Numbered from the stretch's first letter, positions 1 through 10,683 are shown. The stretch: 60,480 nt of DNA from Lachnospiraceae bacterium (GCA_017396675.1 JAFQLB010000052.1:1-60480); one strand, 5' to 3'. Translations and numbers: made by a program. Notes: a model not told the origin generated them from the letters alone.

Positions 1-2
1 AT

Positions 3-2717
3 CAAAATAAAGAAACACTTAAGATCGCCTATCGCCGCTACGGCAGGGATGACACCTCCCACTGGTTTGAGACCACCGCCATGCGTCAGAGAAATGACAG
101 AGACAACGATATTCTGCTGGTAGCCATGTCCCGGAATATCGATGCCCAGAAGGCAGAGGAGATCCGCCTCCAAGAAAAGCTGTGGCTGCAGGCGGAAGAG
201 ATCCGTGTTACCTCACAGAACTTAAGAAGAACCATCTGTCATTACGATATTCCCACCATGACGCTTACCGTTCCCAGGGAATATGCAAGAGAACACAATA
301 TGCCCGAGGTGATCCACAACTACCCTGCCAATATGGATCAGGCTGCCGAGGAATATCCCGAAGATGCTCCCGGTATTATCCGCAATTTCTGCAAATCCAT
401 GTGTCAGGGTGATCCCATGGGCTCCTGTGAGGTTCCCTTCACCATTCCGGGCAGAGATACGGTGTGGAAGCGTATGGAATTTTCCATGGTGTATGACAGA
501 GAGCACAAGCCCAAGCGGGCGGTGATCTTTGTGGATGATATTACCGAACAGAAGCTGCAGGCCAGTGAAAACAGACAGCTTCGGAAGAACGAACAGATCT
601 TCAGGCTGATTGCCCAACACTCCGACCGTACCATTTGTTACTACGATATTAAGAATCGCAGGGCTCACAGGTGGGATGAGAGTATCTGTGCGCGCTGCCA
701 GGTTCCCCATTTGTGCGAGCTTTCACCGGAGGACATCATTTCGGGAGACGGCATCCTGCCGGAAAGCAAAGCTGTGGTGGAGCAGATGTTTCTGGATATC
801 CACAGAGGCTCTCCGGAAGGGTCTCTGAAGATGCGTGTCAAAACATCTTACGGATATCTGCGCTGGTTCGATCTGCAGTACTCTACCACTCTGAATGAGC
901 AGGGACAGCCCGATTTTGCCCTCATCTCCCATCAGGACATTACCGAGCAGTACGAGCATGAGCTGGCTTATCTCCACCATATTCAGTCTATGGAAGAATC
1001 CGACAGGCATCTGGGCATGCTGGTGGCGGATCTGGAAACGGATCTCATCGAATCCTCCGGCGGCAGGATCATCTCCTCCTCACAACAGCCGGAGGAGTAT
1101 ACCCTGACGGATTTCGGCAGACAGCTGATTACCTCCCATCTCACATCGAAGGATCGGAAGGAAGCCATGCGGCTGTTTTCCATAAAAAATCTGAAAAAAC
1201 TATACCTGTCAGGCACCCATCAGCTGGAGCAGATCTGGCAGATCATATTTCTCAACGGCTCCCAGGGCTGGGCACAGGTTACCGTGGATCTGATCGCGGA
1301 TCCCTACAACGGTCATATCAAAGCATTCTTCCGCATGACGGACGTGACAGAGGAGCAAAACGCCACCATAGAGGCCAGATCACGCTCCGAGAGAGACAGT
1401 ATGACCGGTCTTTTAAACCGCGGCACCGCGGAGAGCAGGATCCGGGACAGACTCTCCTCCGACAAGCAGGCGGGTATCCTGATCCTTCTGGATCTGGATG
1501 ATCTGAAGGGCATCAACGATAACCTGGGACACGGTCAGGGAGATCGAGCCATTCTGGCGGTTGCGGATACACTGAAAAAGCATTTCCGGGAAACAGATAT
1601 CATCGGGCGCATCGGCGGCGATGAGTTCATGATCTATCTGACGGGAGCAGCGGAAAACAGCGGCGCCATTGCCGCCAGCGTTACCAGTCTCCTGAGAAAG
1701 ATGACAAACATTTCCGTGGGAGCAAACGACGAGAGACACATTCACTGCAGTGCAGGCTGCGCCGTGCAGACCATAGACGCCCATACCTTTGAGGATCTGT
1801 ATAGGCAGGCTGATATGGCACTGTATCATATTAAGAGAAACGGCAAGAACAACTTCGCCTTTTACTCTCCCGATATGGCCCAGGAGGACTATCACTTCCA
1901 GATGCAGCAGCTGGTGTCTACCCGCAACAAAAGCAAGTTCCAGCTGGAGGACATGCAGCCTCTGCTGGAAGCCATTGCTACCTTTTATCCTATGGTGTTG
2001 TCCGTCAACCTGAGCGCCAACAACTTTTTCCTGATGGAAAATTCCGGCATCCTGTCTTCTCAGATGCCCACCTTTGGTGTGATTGACGATATTATCGACA
2101 GCCTTACCTACTATATACACCCGGACGACAGAGCTTCTTTTCTTCACGGTATGTCAAGAGCTTCTCTCCTTGAGGAATATGCAAAGCAGGAGAAGATCCT
2201 ACATCGGTATTTCCGCTTCCTCTTTGAGGATACCTATCAGTGGGTAGAGGCTGTGGTGATCTTCCATATCAATGCCTCGGGAGACGTCTGTGACTTTACT
2301 CTGATTCGTCAGGCCTATGAAAAGTCTTACGAGTTGGATCAGCTGTGGCTGCACAAGGTTCTGGAGCTGGCCGTTACCTCCAGCTTTGAATACGTCTGCC
2401 TGATCAACATAGAGGACGGCCGGTATACGCTCTACGGAGACGAGCGCAATTCTCACGGGGTTTCCGCAGAGGGTGATTTTAACGCCGTAACAGAAAGCAT
2501 TCGGGATACCTTCATCGAACCCCGCAAGCGGCAGGCCTATTACGAAGCTGCCAGACTGGAAACACTTGTGGAACAGATGACAAATGATACGGAAGGCAAC
2601 AGCTACAGCTATTGCTACGATATGCCGGATGGGGGCCGAAGAGCATCCTTCTACTGGTTTGAACCCACTCACACCCATCTTTTGATGACGGTGCTGCGTA
2701 CTCCTTCCGATCAGTAG
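3..2717 (+). CDS. Multi-PAS GGDEF protein (probable diguanylate cyclase), 5' end outside window
   Basis: This frame is open from the first bases of the window. About 26 codons precede the first ATG at 81 and read like the end of a PAS/PAC domain, so the gene starts upstream. The visible order is PAS-like segments, a GGDEF domain, then about 260 residues of further PAS-like sequence. The active-site GGDEF (bases 1614-1628) is intact, and an RETD product-inhibition site (RxxD) lies five residues before it. This predicts an active, feedback-inhibited enzyme making cyclic di-GMP from two GTP. No EAL or HD-GYP domain and no membrane segment is visible. PAS domains on both sides of the cyclase are unusual. 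The stop overlaps the end of convergent manA by 7 bp. The ligand or redox signal sensed is unknown. Confidence 0.85.
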   Translation, partial: QNKETLKIAYRRYGRDDTSHWFETTAMRQRNDRDNDILLVAMSRNIDAQKAEEIRLQEKLWLQAEEIRVTSQNLRRTICHYDIPTMTLTVPREYAREHNMPEVIHNYPANMDQAAEEYPEDAPGIIRNFCKSMCQGDPMGSCEVPFTIPGRDTVWKRMEFSMVYDREHKPKRAVIFVDDITEQKLQASENRQLRKNEQIFRLIAQHSDRTICYYDIKNRRAHRWDESICARCQVPHLCELSPEDIISGDGILPESKAVVEQMFLDIHRGSPEGSLKMRVKTSYGYLRWFDLQYSTTLNEQGQPDFALISHQDITEQYEHELAYLHHIQSMEESDRHLGMLVADLETDLIESSGGRIISSSQQPEEYTLTDFGRQLITSHLTSKDRKEAMRLFSIKNLKKLYLSGTHQLEQIWQIIFLNGSQGWAQVTVDLIADPYNGHIKAFFRMTDVTEEQNATIEARSRSERDSMTGLLNRGTAESRIRDRLSSDKQAGILILLDLDDLKGINDNLGHGQGDRAILAVADTLKKHFRETDIIGRIGGDEFMIYLTGAAENSGAIAASVTSLLRKMTNISVGANDERHIHCSAGCAVQTIDAHTFEDLYRQADMALYHIKRNGKNNFAFYSPDMAQEDYHFQMQQLVSTRNKSKFQLEDMQPLLEAIATFYPMVLSVNLSANNFFLMENSGILSSQMPTFGVIDDIIDSLTYYIHPDDRASFLHGMSRASLLEEYAKQEKILHRYFRFLFEDTYQWVEAVVIFHINASGDVCDFTLIRQAYEKSYELDQLWLHKVLELAVTSSFEYVCLINIEDGRYTLYGDERNSHGVSAEGDFNAVTESIRDTFIEPRKRQAYYEAARLETLVEQMTNDTEGNSYSYCYDMPDGGRRASFYWFEPTHTHLLMTVLRTPSDQ

Positions 2718-3541
2718 CCTCTCTCGGAAAGCAGAAGTCTGACCCCTCCCCTAATCTCATACCATCCCATCCCTTGCGGGAGAAAAAGGGAATCCCTCTT
2801 TTGTATCGGAAGCATGCCTCCCTCCCATACCAGCGTTCCCTCTCCGTCAAGAATCAGTATTGACTGAAAGTCATCCTCACAGATGCCTTTCAGTTCTTTT
2901 TTTATTTCATACAGACAAACCTTAAAATACGGGCACTGAACCAGAAGCGTTCGTATATGACCTTCTCCCTCCACAGGCATTCCCATGGGACGATGTCCCT
3001 GCAGAGGCGGCAAAAACCCCGCCACCACTGCCGCCTTTTCAATGTGCAAAGGGCGCTTCTCTCCTCTCCCATCCTCTCTGTCATAATCAAAGACACGGTA
3101 GGTAATATCCGAGTTTTGCTGAATTTCAGCCAATGTAATTCCCTTGCCCACGGCGTGCAGCAGACCGGCGGGAATATAGAACACATCTCCTGTTTTTACG
3201 GGCACCTTATGGCAGACCTCCGGAATCGTTTTGTTTCGGATACGCTTTAGAAACTCTTCCGGGGAAATCTTGTGCTTCAGACCGTAATAAAGGCAGGCGC
3301 CGGGATCACACTCCAGAATATACCACATTTCCGTCTTGCCGCTTTTCTTCTCTTCCTTCTCCGCAAAATCATCCGGAGGATGTACCTGAATGCTCAGAGC
3401 CTCCCTCGCTGTAATGATCTTGATCAGGAGAGGAATCGGCTGCTTCAGCTGCTCATGCAGGTCGGACAGCATCCAATCCTCTGTTCCCCACAGATACTCC
3501 TTGCGTATGGGGGGCAGCCTGACGGGCTCTCTTCCCTTCAT
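2711..3541 (-). CDS. manA: Mannose-6-phosphate isomerase, class I (short bacterial form)
   Basis: A 276-residue cupin enzyme interconverting fructose-6-phosphate and mannose-6-phosphate, which feeds GDP-mannose synthesis. The zinc-site motifs of class I isomerases are present: QVHP (residues 52-55), KTEMWYIL (69-76) and a later histidine in PAGLLHAV (about 129). The length matches short Bacillus-type ManA rather than the roughly 390-residue enterobacterial form. It is the last gene of the GDP-fucose operon. Its ATG overlaps the fcl stop by 4 bp, so translation is probably coupled. Only manB (phosphomannomutase) of the pathway is absent from this cluster and must be encoded elsewhere. Confidence 0.92.
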   Translation of the reverse strand: MKGREPVRLPPIRKEYLWGTEDWMLSDLHEQLKQPIPLLIKIITAREALSIQVHPPDDFAEKEEKKSGKTEMWYILECDPGACLYYGLKHKISPEEFLKRIRNKTIPEVCHKVPVKTGDVFYIPAGLLHAVGKGITLAEIQQNSDITYRVFDYDREDGRGEKRPLHIEKAAVVAGFLPPLQGHRPMGMPVEGEGHIRTLLVQCPYFKVCLYEIKKELKGICEDDFQSILILDGEGTLVWEGGMLPIQKRDSLFLPQGMGWYEIRGGVRLLLSERGY

Positions 3542-4515
3542 TTCTCCGTAAACTCTCCCTTTTCGTATTTTTCACAAAACCAGGCATAGGTTCTGCGTAT
3601 TCCCGTTTCCAGATCGATCCCGGGCCTCCAGCCCAGCTTCCTGATGCGGCTGATATCCGTCACCTTACGCATCGTTCCGTCGGGCTTGGAAGGATCCAAT
3701 GTAATCTCCCCTTCATATCCCGTAATTCTTTTGATCATTTCGGCCAGTTCCAAAATACTGATCTCTTCTCCGCTTCCCACATTGAAAAAATCGTTCCCAC
3801 TGTAATGATCCAGCAAAAACAGACAGGCGTCTGCCAGATCATCCACATTCAGAAACTCCCGCAAAGGCTTTCCGCTCCCCCAGACAGTCACAGAGGGTGC
3901 ATGAGAAAGCTTCGCTTCGTGAAATTTTCGTATCAAAGCAGGCAGCACGTGAGAGTTATTCCGATCAAAGTTATCCTGAATCCCGTAGAGATTACAGGGC
4001 ATTACACTGATATAATCGGTTCCGTACTGGCGATTGTAATAACTGCACATCTTCAGCCCCGAAATCTTTGCAAGGGCATAAGCCTCATTCGTTTTCTCCA
4101 GATAACCGCTGAGAAGATATTCCTCTTTGATGGGCTGCGGACACTCCCGCGGATAGATACAGGAGCTCCCCAGATACAGAAGCTTTTTTACACCGCTCCG
4201 ATAGGCCGCATCCAGCACGTTACAGGTGATCTGCAGATTATCTCTTATAAAATCCGCCGGATACGTATCATTGGCATAGATACCGCCTACTCTGGCAGCT
4301 GCCAGGATGACGTATTCCGGTCGTTCTTCCATAAAGAACTCCTCCGTTTGTGACTGACGTGTCAAATCCAGTTCCCTGTGGGTTTTGGTAATGATATTCT
4401 CAAAGCCCTTCCCGGACAAGTGTCTGACCAGTGATGAGCCCACCAGTCCCCTATGTCCCGCTACGTAGATACGGCCTTTTCTATCCAGTCCTTCCATATG
4501 CATTCTCTCTTTCAT
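3538..4515 (-). CDS. fcl: GDP-L-fucose synthase
   Basis: A 325-residue short-chain dehydrogenase that epimerises and reduces GDP-4-keto-6-deoxymannose to GDP-L-fucose with NADPH. A Rossmann GxxGxxG (GHRGLVG, residues 20-26), a serine cluster at about 117-118 and a catalytic Tyr-x3-Lys (Tyr146, Lys150 in YALAK) are visible. The start at 4515 has GGAGG six bases upstream, inside the end of gmd, and overlaps the gmd stop by 4 bp. Direct adjacency to gmd makes the assignment secure. The product is the fucosyl donor for capsule, exopolysaccharide or surface glycoprotein. No glycosyltransferase is next to it here. Confidence 0.94.
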   Translation of the reverse strand: MKERMHMEGLDRKGRIYVAGHRGLVGSSLVRHLSGKGFENIITKTHRELDLTRQSQTEEFFMEERPEYVILAAARVGGIYANDTYPADFIRDNLQITCNVLDAAYRSGVKKLLYLGSSCIYPRECPQPIKEEYLLSGYLEKTNEAYALAKISGLKMCSYYNRQYGTDYISVMPCNLYGIQDNFDRNNSHVLPALIRKFHEAKLSHAPSVTVWGSGKPLREFLNVDDLADACLFLLDHYSGNDFFNVGSGEEISILELAEMIKRITGYEGEITLDPSKPDGTMRKVTDISRIRKLGWRPGIDLETGIRRTYAWFCEKYEKGEFTEK

Positions 4516-5582
4516 TCCTTTCCTCCGCCTATCATACTCTCGCCTCTCACCAAACGAATATCATGGTCTACCATACGCTGTACCAGTGTGTCGAAGGAGG
4601 TCTTCCCGGGATCCCAATTCAGAAGCTTTCTTGCCTTACTGGGATCTCCCAGCAGCAGATCCACCTCTGCAGGTCGGAAGAATTCCGGAGATACCTCGAT
4701 CAACACTTTGCCGGAAGCACGATCCAACCCTTTTTCCTCCACACCTTCTCCCTCCCAGACAAGGTGAAGACCTGCGTGGGCAAAGGCAGCCTCCGCAAAT
4801 TCCCGGACAGTTCTGGTCTCTCCCGTGGCAATGACAAAGTCTTCCGGCTGCGGATGCTGCAGCATCCTCCACATGCACTCCACATAATCTCCGGCATATC
4901 CCCAGTCACGCTTTGCATTCAAATTGCCAAGATACAGCTTTTCCTGTCTGCCCGCCAGAATATTTGCGGCTCCCATGGTGATCTTACGGGTTACAAAGGT
5001 TTCTCCCCGTCGCTCCGACTCATGGTTAAACAGAATCCCGTTAACAGCAAACATTCCATATGCTTCCCGATAATGCTTCGTTATCCAATAGCCGTACAGC
5101 TTGGCCACCGCATAAGGGGATCGGGGATGAAAGGGAGTGGTCTCTTTCTGCGGAATCTCTGCCACCTTACCATACAGCTCTGAGGTGGACGCCTGATAGA
5201 TCCTGGTTTTTTCCGTCAGTCCCGCCATACGAACCGCCTCCAGGATTCTAAGCACTCCTATACCGTCCGCATTGGCGGTATATTCCGGCTCTTCAAAGGA
5301 AACCGCCACATGGGACTGGGCGGCCAGATTATAGATTTCATGGGGCTCATATTCTGTGATCAGCCGAACCAGATTCAGAGAGTCCGTCATATCTCCGTAT
5401 ACCAGATGCAGCCTCTCATCCCGCTTTCCTCTTTCTTCCAAAAGGTGGGCAATCCTCTGTGCCGTATTGGTGGATCCTCTCCGAAAAACTCCGTATACAC
5501 GATATCCCTTCTCCAGCAGCAGCTCCGCCAGATAGGAACCGTCCTGTCCTGTGATTCCCGTAATCAATGCTGTCTTGTTCAT
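4512..5582 (-). CDS. gmd: GDP-mannose 4,6-dehydratase
   Basis: A 356-residue extended short-chain dehydrogenase that converts GDP-D-mannose to GDP-4-keto-6-deoxy-D-mannose, the committed step to GDP-fucose. It shows the NADP-binding GITGQDG (residues 9-15), the STSE active-site segment (132-135) and Tyr157-x3-Lys161. The [17 protein letters not shown] segment is typical of GMD. Length is standard. It sits second in the operon manC-gmd-fcl-manA, 36 bp after manC and overlapping fcl by 4 bp. Reading frame and motifs are intact. Confidence 0.95.
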   Translation of the reverse strand: MNKTALITGITGQDGSYLAELLLEKGYRVYGVFRRGSTNTAQRIAHLLEERGKRDERLHLVYGDMTDSLNLVRLITEYEPHEIYNLAAQSHVAVSFEEPEYTANADGIGVLRILEAVRMAGLTEKTRIYQASTSELYGKVAEIPQKETTPFHPRSPYAVAKLYGYWITKHYREAYGMFAVNGILFNHESERRGETFVTRKITMGAANILAGRQEKLYLGNLNAKRDWGYAGDYVECMWRMLQHPQPEDFVIATGETRTVREFAEAAFAHAGLHLVWEGEGVEEKGLDRASGKVLIEVSPEFFRPAEVDLLLGDPSKARKLLNWDPGKTSFDTLVQRMVDHDIRLVRGESMIGGGKE

Positions 5583-5618
5583 ATTTCCTCCTTCCCGTCA
5601 TACGACGGATTATGTCAT

Positions 5619-6983
5619 TTACAGTATGCGACTCAGTTCTATTTCATCCCACCGGAAAGTGATTCGGTTGATATCCTCATTACCGATCTTTTCTCCAATG
5701 TGAATCTCAATGTATTCAAAATCCTTCATGGCCTTCACCGCATGCCGCTGTCCTCTTCTGATGCAGACAGCCTTGCCCGCAGACAACGGAATCTTGCTGC
5801 CCTCCAGGATCAATTCTCCGCTGCCCCTTAATACCGTCCAGATTTCATCCCTGTATTGATGATAATGGTAACTGGAATTCATACCATCATAAATGTTAAT
5901 CTTTCGCGTCAGGGTAGAGCGGTCTTCCTGCCCCGTATCATCCAATGTCTCCAGGGTTCCCCAGCGTCTTTCTTCAAACATGGGGGGTGTCAGAATCCCT
6001 GAGGCCACCTCCTTCACACGGCCTGCCCGACGCTTATCCGTAATCAGAATTCCGTCTCTGGCGGCCACCACTACCATATTTTCCAGCCCCATTGCCACCA
6101 CCGGGATTCCCAGTTCATTGATCACCTGCGTATTTTTGCAGTCTTCATCCAGTAACGCATTGCCAATAATATCCGTGCTCATCTGTTCCGCCATGGCATC
6201 CCAGGTTCCCAGATCCCTCCAGAATCCATGATATTCCACCGCCACCAGTTCCTCTGTTTTTTCCAGCACCTCATAATCGAAGCTGATCCGCGGAAGCTGC
6301 TTGTAATTCTCATACATTTTTTCGTATTCCGCAGAAACCCCGTATGCGCGGGCATATTGTAAGATACTGCCTATCCGTACGCAAAACACGCCGCAATTCC
6401 ACAGGGCTTTCTGCCTGATCAATTCTTCCGCCCTTTCTTCCTCCGGCTTTTCCGCAAATCCCAGCACCTCCACATAGCCTTCTTTTCTGTCGCCGGTGAG
6501 AATATACCCGTACTTGGAAGAGGGATGGGTGGGTACTACCCCCATCAGTCCCACTCCCTCCTTCCTCCCACTCATGACCTGCTCCAGCTGTCTGAGTGCC
6601 TGAAAATAGCTGCTCTCTGTATAGGGATCCACCGGCATAACAGTAACATAATCCTCCTCTGTGGCTCCCATACGGCTATGCAGATAAGCGCAGGACAACA
6701 GCACTGCCGGAAAAGTGTCCCTTCCCTCCGGCTCCAAAGCGATCCTCGCTCCCCTGATCTGGCTTAAAATCAGCTCCTCCTGATCTTTGCCCGCCGTGAT
6801 CACGGTACGCTCCGCCATTCCCGCCTCTTCCAGCTGTTCCCAAACACGCTGAATCATGGAACAACGATCCATGGAATTGTTCTCCCGGTTTACCATTTTC
6901 AAATACTGCTTCGGTCTTCTCTCTCCCGACAACGGCCATAGGCGTCTTCCGGAGCCGCCCGACAGCAACACATAATACATCAT
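5619..6983 (-). CDS. manC: Mannose-1-phosphate guanylyltransferase with C-terminal cupin
   Basis: A 454-residue enzyme making GDP-mannose from GTP and mannose-1-phosphate. The N-terminal nucleotidyltransferase carries LSGGSGRRLWP followed by RPKQ (residues 7-26), the pyrophosphorylase signature. The C-terminal 110 residues are a type II mannose-6-phosphate-isomerase-like cupin with the SSYHYHQYRDEIW motif. Its isomerase activity cannot be assumed because the operon also has a separate manA. AAGGAG lies 8 bases before the ATG at 6983. It is the first gene of the GDP-fucose operon and is transcribed away from the AraC-type gene at 7168, so the AT-rich 185 bp between them should hold both promoters. 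Confidence 0.92.
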   Translation of the reverse strand: MMYYVLLSGGSGRRLWPLSGERRPKQYLKMVNRENNSMDRCSMIQRVWEQLEEAGMAERTVITAGKDQEELILSQIRGARIALEPEGRDTFPAVLLSCAYLHSRMGATEEDYVTVMPVDPYTESSYFQALRQLEQVMSGRKEGVGLMGVVPTHPSSKYGYILTGDRKEGYVEVLGFAEKPEEERAEELIRQKALWNCGVFCVRIGSILQYARAYGVSAEYEKMYENYKQLPRISFDYEVLEKTEELVAVEYHGFWRDLGTWDAMAEQMSTDIIGNALLDEDCKNTQVINELGIPVVAMGLENMVVVAARDGILITDKRRAGRVKEVASGILTPPMFEERRWGTLETLDDTGQEDRSTLTRKINIYDGMNSSYHYHQYRDEIWTVLRGSGELILEGSKIPLSAGKAVCIRRGQRHAVKAMKDFEYIEIHIGEKIGNEDINRITFRWDEIELSRIL

Positions 6984-7062
6984 CTCCGCTTCTCCTTACA
7001 ATTCTGTATTTTATTGTTATTATCATTTTTTATACAAGATAAACATACATCTCTATTTTTTC

Positions 7063-7091
7063 TTGCATTTGTTATTATAATAATGTATTTT
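7063..7091 (+). promoter_or_regulatory. Predicted promoter of the AraC-type gene
   Basis: TTGCAT (7063-7068), 17 bp, TATTTT (7086-7091), in a very AT-rich divergent intergenic region. Transcription would begin near 7098, which supports the internal start at 7168 rather than an upstream ATG. Confidence 0.45.
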
Positions 7092-7167
7092 GTTAATAAC
7101 AAGCGAGTATATTGCTTTGAATCAGGATTATATTGCTATGATATTTGAAGCGAAAAGGAGACCTGAA

Positions 7168-8052
7168 ATGAATGATTTTTTTGATAAATTCCCCGATTCC
7201 TATGCCGAAACCTCCCGGCGCATACTCCACACTCCAAGCACCCTTGCCCGCCGTACCTTTTTTTATGTTCAGGAGGCAGGGTATCTGAAGCTGAAAAAGA
7301 GCCACATTTCACAGCGAAAAAATCTGGACTCCTACCTTTTGGTTCTTGTTCTCTCCGGCAGCGGCTCTCTCACCTACAAAGATACCGTATACCCTTTAAA
7401 AAAGAATACCTGCTTCTTTATCAACTGCATGATCCCCTATCACCACCAAAGCAGCGAAACAGACCCGTGGGAGTTGATCTGGGTTCACTTTAACGGCGCC
7501 ACCTCGGGAGAATACCACAGTTATTATTCCTCCGTCTCTCCGCCTGCCTTTACCCCTCGCTCCTTTCCCCTTATGCAGGAAAAAATGGAAGCACTTCTTT
7601 CCGTCAACAGCGGCGCGGATCTGACCTGTGAAATCAACTCCTCCAGACTGATCATGGATTTGCTCTCTCTTCTTTTGCAGGATGTGACAAATCTGCGGGA
7701 AGAAAAACACCCCAGTCATATGAAAATGACTGAGGTGCGTCAATATCTTGATCAGCATTATACGGATAAATTCTCTCTGGAGGAATTGTCCCTGCGATTC
7801 TATCTTAGTAAATATCATCTCTCCCGGGAATTCAAAAACCATTTCGGAATTACTCCCAATCACTATGTGATCACCAAAAGGATCACATATGCCAAAAAGC
7901 TGCTGCGCTTTTCCGAATATTCTCTGGAAGAAATTGCAGGAATCTGCGGATTTTACGACGCCAGCTACATGAACAGACAGTTTCGCAAATCGGAAGGGAT
8001 TTGCGCCTCTCAGTTCCGTAAAAAATGGAGGGCCTCTCAGCCCCCCAAATAA
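7168..8052 (+). CDS. AraC/XylS-family transcriptional regulator
   Basis: A 294-residue regulator. The N-terminal half is an AraC-type cupin sensing domain (pattern LDSYLLVLVLSGSGSLTY). The last 100 residues form two helix-turn-helix motifs, with the second in EIAGICGFYDASYMNRQFRKSEG. The ATG at 7168 is chosen because AAGGAG sits seven bases before it; the frame stays open further upstream but without a good ribosome binding site. It diverges from the GDP-fucose operon and its 3' end overlaps convergent livF by 16 bp. Genes of this type often respond to sugars, so control of manC-gmd-fcl-manA is a reasonable but unproven guess. Confidence 0.85.
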   Translation: MNDFFDKFPDSYAETSRRILHTPSTLARRTFFYVQEAGYLKLKKSHISQRKNLDSYLLVLVLSGSGSLTYKDTVYPLKKNTCFFINCMIPYHHQSSETDPWELIWVHFNGATSGEYHSYYSSVSPPAFTPRSFPLMQEKMEALLSVNSGADLTCEINSSRLIMDLLSLLLQDVTNLREEKHPSHMKMTEVRQYLDQHYTDKFSLEELSLRFYLSKYHLSREFKNHFGITPNHYVITKRITYAKKLLRFSEYSLEEIAGICGFYDASYMNRQFRKSEGICASQFRKKWRASQPPK

Positions 8053-8747
8053 GCCTTGCGTACGGAATCACTGGCAGCCAGCTCCGCACCCGTACCGCTC
8101 AATATAATAGAACCCGTCTCCAGCACGTATGCCCTGTCTGCCACCGATAAGGCCATCTGCGCATTCTGCTCCACCAGCAGAATCGTGGTTCCTTTCTTAT
8201 GCATATCACGGATGATCTCAAAGATCTGCTCCACCAGAATGGGCGCCAGACCCATGCTGGGTTCATCCAGCATCAGCAGTCTGGGATGACTCATCAATGC
8301 CCGTCCCATAGCCAGCATCTGCTGTTCCCCTCCGGAGAGCGTTCCCGCAATCTGTCTGCGCCGCTCCTTTAATCTGGGAAACTGTTCATAGACCATGGCA
8401 AGATCAGCATCCACTCCCGAAGGAGCCTGCGTATAAGCACCCATTTCCAGATTTTCCTCCACCGTCATCTGCAAAAAGATACGGCGTCCTTCCGGCACCT
8501 GTGCAAGTCCCTTTTCCACAATCTTGTATGCGGCAGTATGGGAAATATCCTCATCACAAAAACGGACCACTCCTGTCTTAGAGCGAAGCAGACCCGAAAC
8601 CGTCTGAAGGATGGTAGATTTTCCCGCGCCGTTGGCGCCGATGAGGGTAACGATCTCTCCCTCATGAACGGAAAAAGAAACATCTTTGATGGCATGGATG
8701 GCACCGTAATAAACATTGATACTATCCACCTTGAGTATTTCGGACAT
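8037..8747 (-). CDS. livF: Branched-chain amino acid ABC transporter, ATPase LivF
   Basis: A 236-residue ATPase subunit with Walker [10 protein letters not shown] (residues 37-45), signature LSGGEQQM and Walker B LLMLDEP. It has the compact form and the VPEGRRIF sequence typical of LivF. It energises uptake of leucine, isoleucine and valine, or related amino acids, at the cytoplasmic face of the LivHM channel. It is the last gene of livKHMGF, 3 bp after livG. Its 3' end overlaps the end of the convergent AraC-type gene. Confidence 0.93.
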   Translation of the reverse strand: MSEILKVDSINVYYGAIHAIKDVSFSVHEGEIVTLIGANGAGKSTILQTVSGLLRSKTGVVRFCDEDISHTAAYKIVEKGLAQVPEGRRIFLQMTVEENLEMGAYTQAPSGVDADLAMVYEQFPRLKERRRQIAGTLSGGEQQMLAMGRALMSHPRLLMLDEPSMGLAPILVEQIFEIIRDMHKKGTTILLVEQNAQMALSVADRAYVLETGSIILSGTGAELAASDSVRKAYLGG

Positions 8748-8750
8748 CTG

Positions 8751-9602
8751 TCATCCCTCCTTCTTTTTTCCCAGATACGCTTCGATTACAGCGGGATTGG
8801 ACTGTACCTCTGCCGGCGTTCCCTTGGCAATAATACGGCCAAAATTCAGCACGGCAATTCCCTCACAGATTCCCATCACCAGATTCATATCGTGTTCGAT
8901 CAGCATGATGGCAATCTGGAACATATCGCGGATCTTGATAATGTTTTCCATCAATTCTGCCGTTTCGGAGGGATTCATACCCGCTGCCGGCTCATCCAGC
9001 AGCAGAAGGCTGGGGTTCGTCCCCAGAGCACGCACGATCTCAAGTCGGCGCTGTGCACCGTAAGGCAGAGAGCCGGCTTTCTGGTCGGCCATATCCTGCA
9101 TGTCAAAAATACTGAGCAGCTCCAGTGCCCGCTGATGGGCAATTTTCTCCTGCTTCCAGTACCCGGGCATACGCAGGATTCCTCCCAGCATGCCGTATTT
9201 GATCTCATTGTGAAGTCCCAGTTTTACATTATCCTCTACCGTAAGATTGTCGAAGAGACGAATGTTCTGAAAGGTTCGTGCAATTCCCGCAGAACTCACC
9301 TGAGAGGTGTTCATACCGTAGGTATCCCTTCCATCCAGCAGGATGGTACCTCTGGTGGGCTGATACACTTTGGTCAGCAGATTGAACACGGTGGTCTTAC
9401 CGGCACCGTTGGGACCGATCAGACCGCAGATTTCCGTACGTCCCACTACCACATTAAAGTCTTCCACAGCAGTCAGTCCGCCGAAATCAATCCCCAGATT
9501 TCTTGCCTCCAGAATCGGACGGCTGTCCATATCCCTCTCCGGAACAATGGCATTGCTGGGAAAAGGAACCATTTTGGTTTCCGGTGAAAAACGTTTTGCC
9601 AT
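8751..9602 (-). CDS. livG: Branched-chain amino acid ABC transporter, ATPase LivG
   Basis: A 283-residue ATPase with Walker [20 protein letters not shown] in place of a canonical signature (usual for LivG), and Walker [14 protein letters not shown]. The long C-terminal tail ([16 protein letters not shown] region, then YLGKKKEG) is also LivG-like. The start is the ATG at 9602, eight bases after GGAGG; an in-frame GTG nine bases upstream would overlap that ribosome binding site. The gene begins one base after livM ends. It pairs with LivF to drive the permease. Confidence 0.93.
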   Translation of the reverse strand: MAKRFSPETKMVPFPSNAIVPERDMDSRPILEARNLGIDFGGLTAVEDFNVVVGRTEICGLIGPNGAGKTTVFNLLTKVYQPTRGTILLDGRDTYGMNTSQVSSAGIARTFQNIRLFDNLTVEDNVKLGLHNEIKYGMLGGILRMPGYWKQEKIAHQRALELLSIFDMQDMADQKAGSLPYGAQRRLEIVRALGTNPSLLLLDEPAAGMNPSETAELMENIIKIRDMFQIAIMLIEHDMNLVMGICEGIAVLNFGRIIAKGTPAEVQSNPAVIEAYLGKKKEG

Positions 9603-9603
9603 T

Positions 9604-10671
9604 TTACGCACCTCCCTTACTGCGACGGGGAATCATCTTGCCGACCATGCTTCTGACGGCAGGCGTATTGGTAGCCAGCATCACCAGAATCAGTACGATG
9701 GCATAGACCAGCATACGATAATCGGCGAATTCCCGCAGGGCTTCCGGCAGCACATACAGCACCACCGCCGCGATCACGGAACCCCAGATACGGCCAAGAC
9801 CGCCAAGCACCACGAATACCAGTACCAGGATGGAGGTATTGAAATCAAACTTGGCTGCCGCCATATTGGAATAATTCAGGCCATACAAGGTTCCTGCCGC
9901 ACCTGCCAGCGCTGCGGAGGTAACAAAAGCCATCATTTTATATTTTGTAATATTGATCCCCACGCTTTCTGCCGCGATCCGGTTATCGCGAATCGCAAGA
10001 ATCGCACGACCCGCGCGGCTCCTTACCAGATTCAGAACCACCACCAAAGTAATCATCACCAGAATGAATCCGGCGGTAAAGGTGGCAATCTTATCCGTAC
10101 CCGTGGCTCCCTGAGCGCCTTTGATAATGGCATATCCCGTTTCATCCAGACCCAGGGAATCAATGGTAACCGTTCCGGAAATATTCAGTGCTATATGCAG
10201 TCCTTTGGAATCGAAGCCCACAATGAGACAGTTCATTATTTCCTTAATGATCTCTCCAAAGGCCAAGGTAACAATCGCCAGATAATCTCCTCTTAAGCGA
10301 AGTACGGGAATTCCCACAACGAAGCTTGCAACTACGGCAAAAAGTGCTCCCACCACCATGGAAACCGCAAGACGAAGGGGTTCTGAGGGCAGCATATCCC
10401 GAAGGCTCATGGCAGCTATGACGCCGGAAAAAGCTCCCACGCTCATAAAGCCGGCATGCCCCAGACTAAGCTCACCCAGAATACCTACCGTAAGATTCAG
10501 GGAAACGGCCATGACAACATAGCAGCAGATGGGAATCAGCATCCCCTCCATGGAACGGGAAACCATATCCAGTCTTTGCAGTATCGTAACGGCAGCAAAG
10601 GCCAATATTACTCCTGCATAGGTTGCGTAATCTATCTTTCTTGTGACGGAGAGATGTTTTATTTTGTTCAT
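9604..10671 (-). CDS. livM: Branched-chain amino acid ABC transporter, permease LivM
   Basis: A 355-residue inner-membrane permease with about nine or ten hydrophobic segments. The LivM hallmarks GELSLGHAGFMSVGAF and VLRLRGDYLAIVTLAFGEI (the cytoplasmic coupling region contacting the ATPases) are clear. It lies between livH (12 bp upstream) and livG. The reading frame is intact and full length. Confidence 0.93.
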   Translation of the reverse strand: MNKIKHLSVTRKIDYATYAGVILAFAAVTILQRLDMVSRSMEGMLIPICCYVVMAVSLNLTVGILGELSLGHAGFMSVGAFSGVIAAMSLRDMLPSEPLRLAVSMVVGALFAVVASFVVGIPVLRLRGDYLAIVTLAFGEIIKEIMNCLIVGFDSKGLHIALNISGTVTIDSLGLDETGYAIIKGAQGATGTDKIATFTAGFILVMITLVVVLNLVRSRAGRAILAIRDNRIAAESVGINITKYKMMAFVTSAALAGAAGTLYGLNYSNMAAAKFDFNTSILVLVFVVLGGLGRIWGSVIAAVVLYVLPEALREFADYRMLVYAIVLILVMLATNTPAVRSMVGKMIPRRSKGGA

Positions 10672-10683
10672 ATCTGTCCCCCC

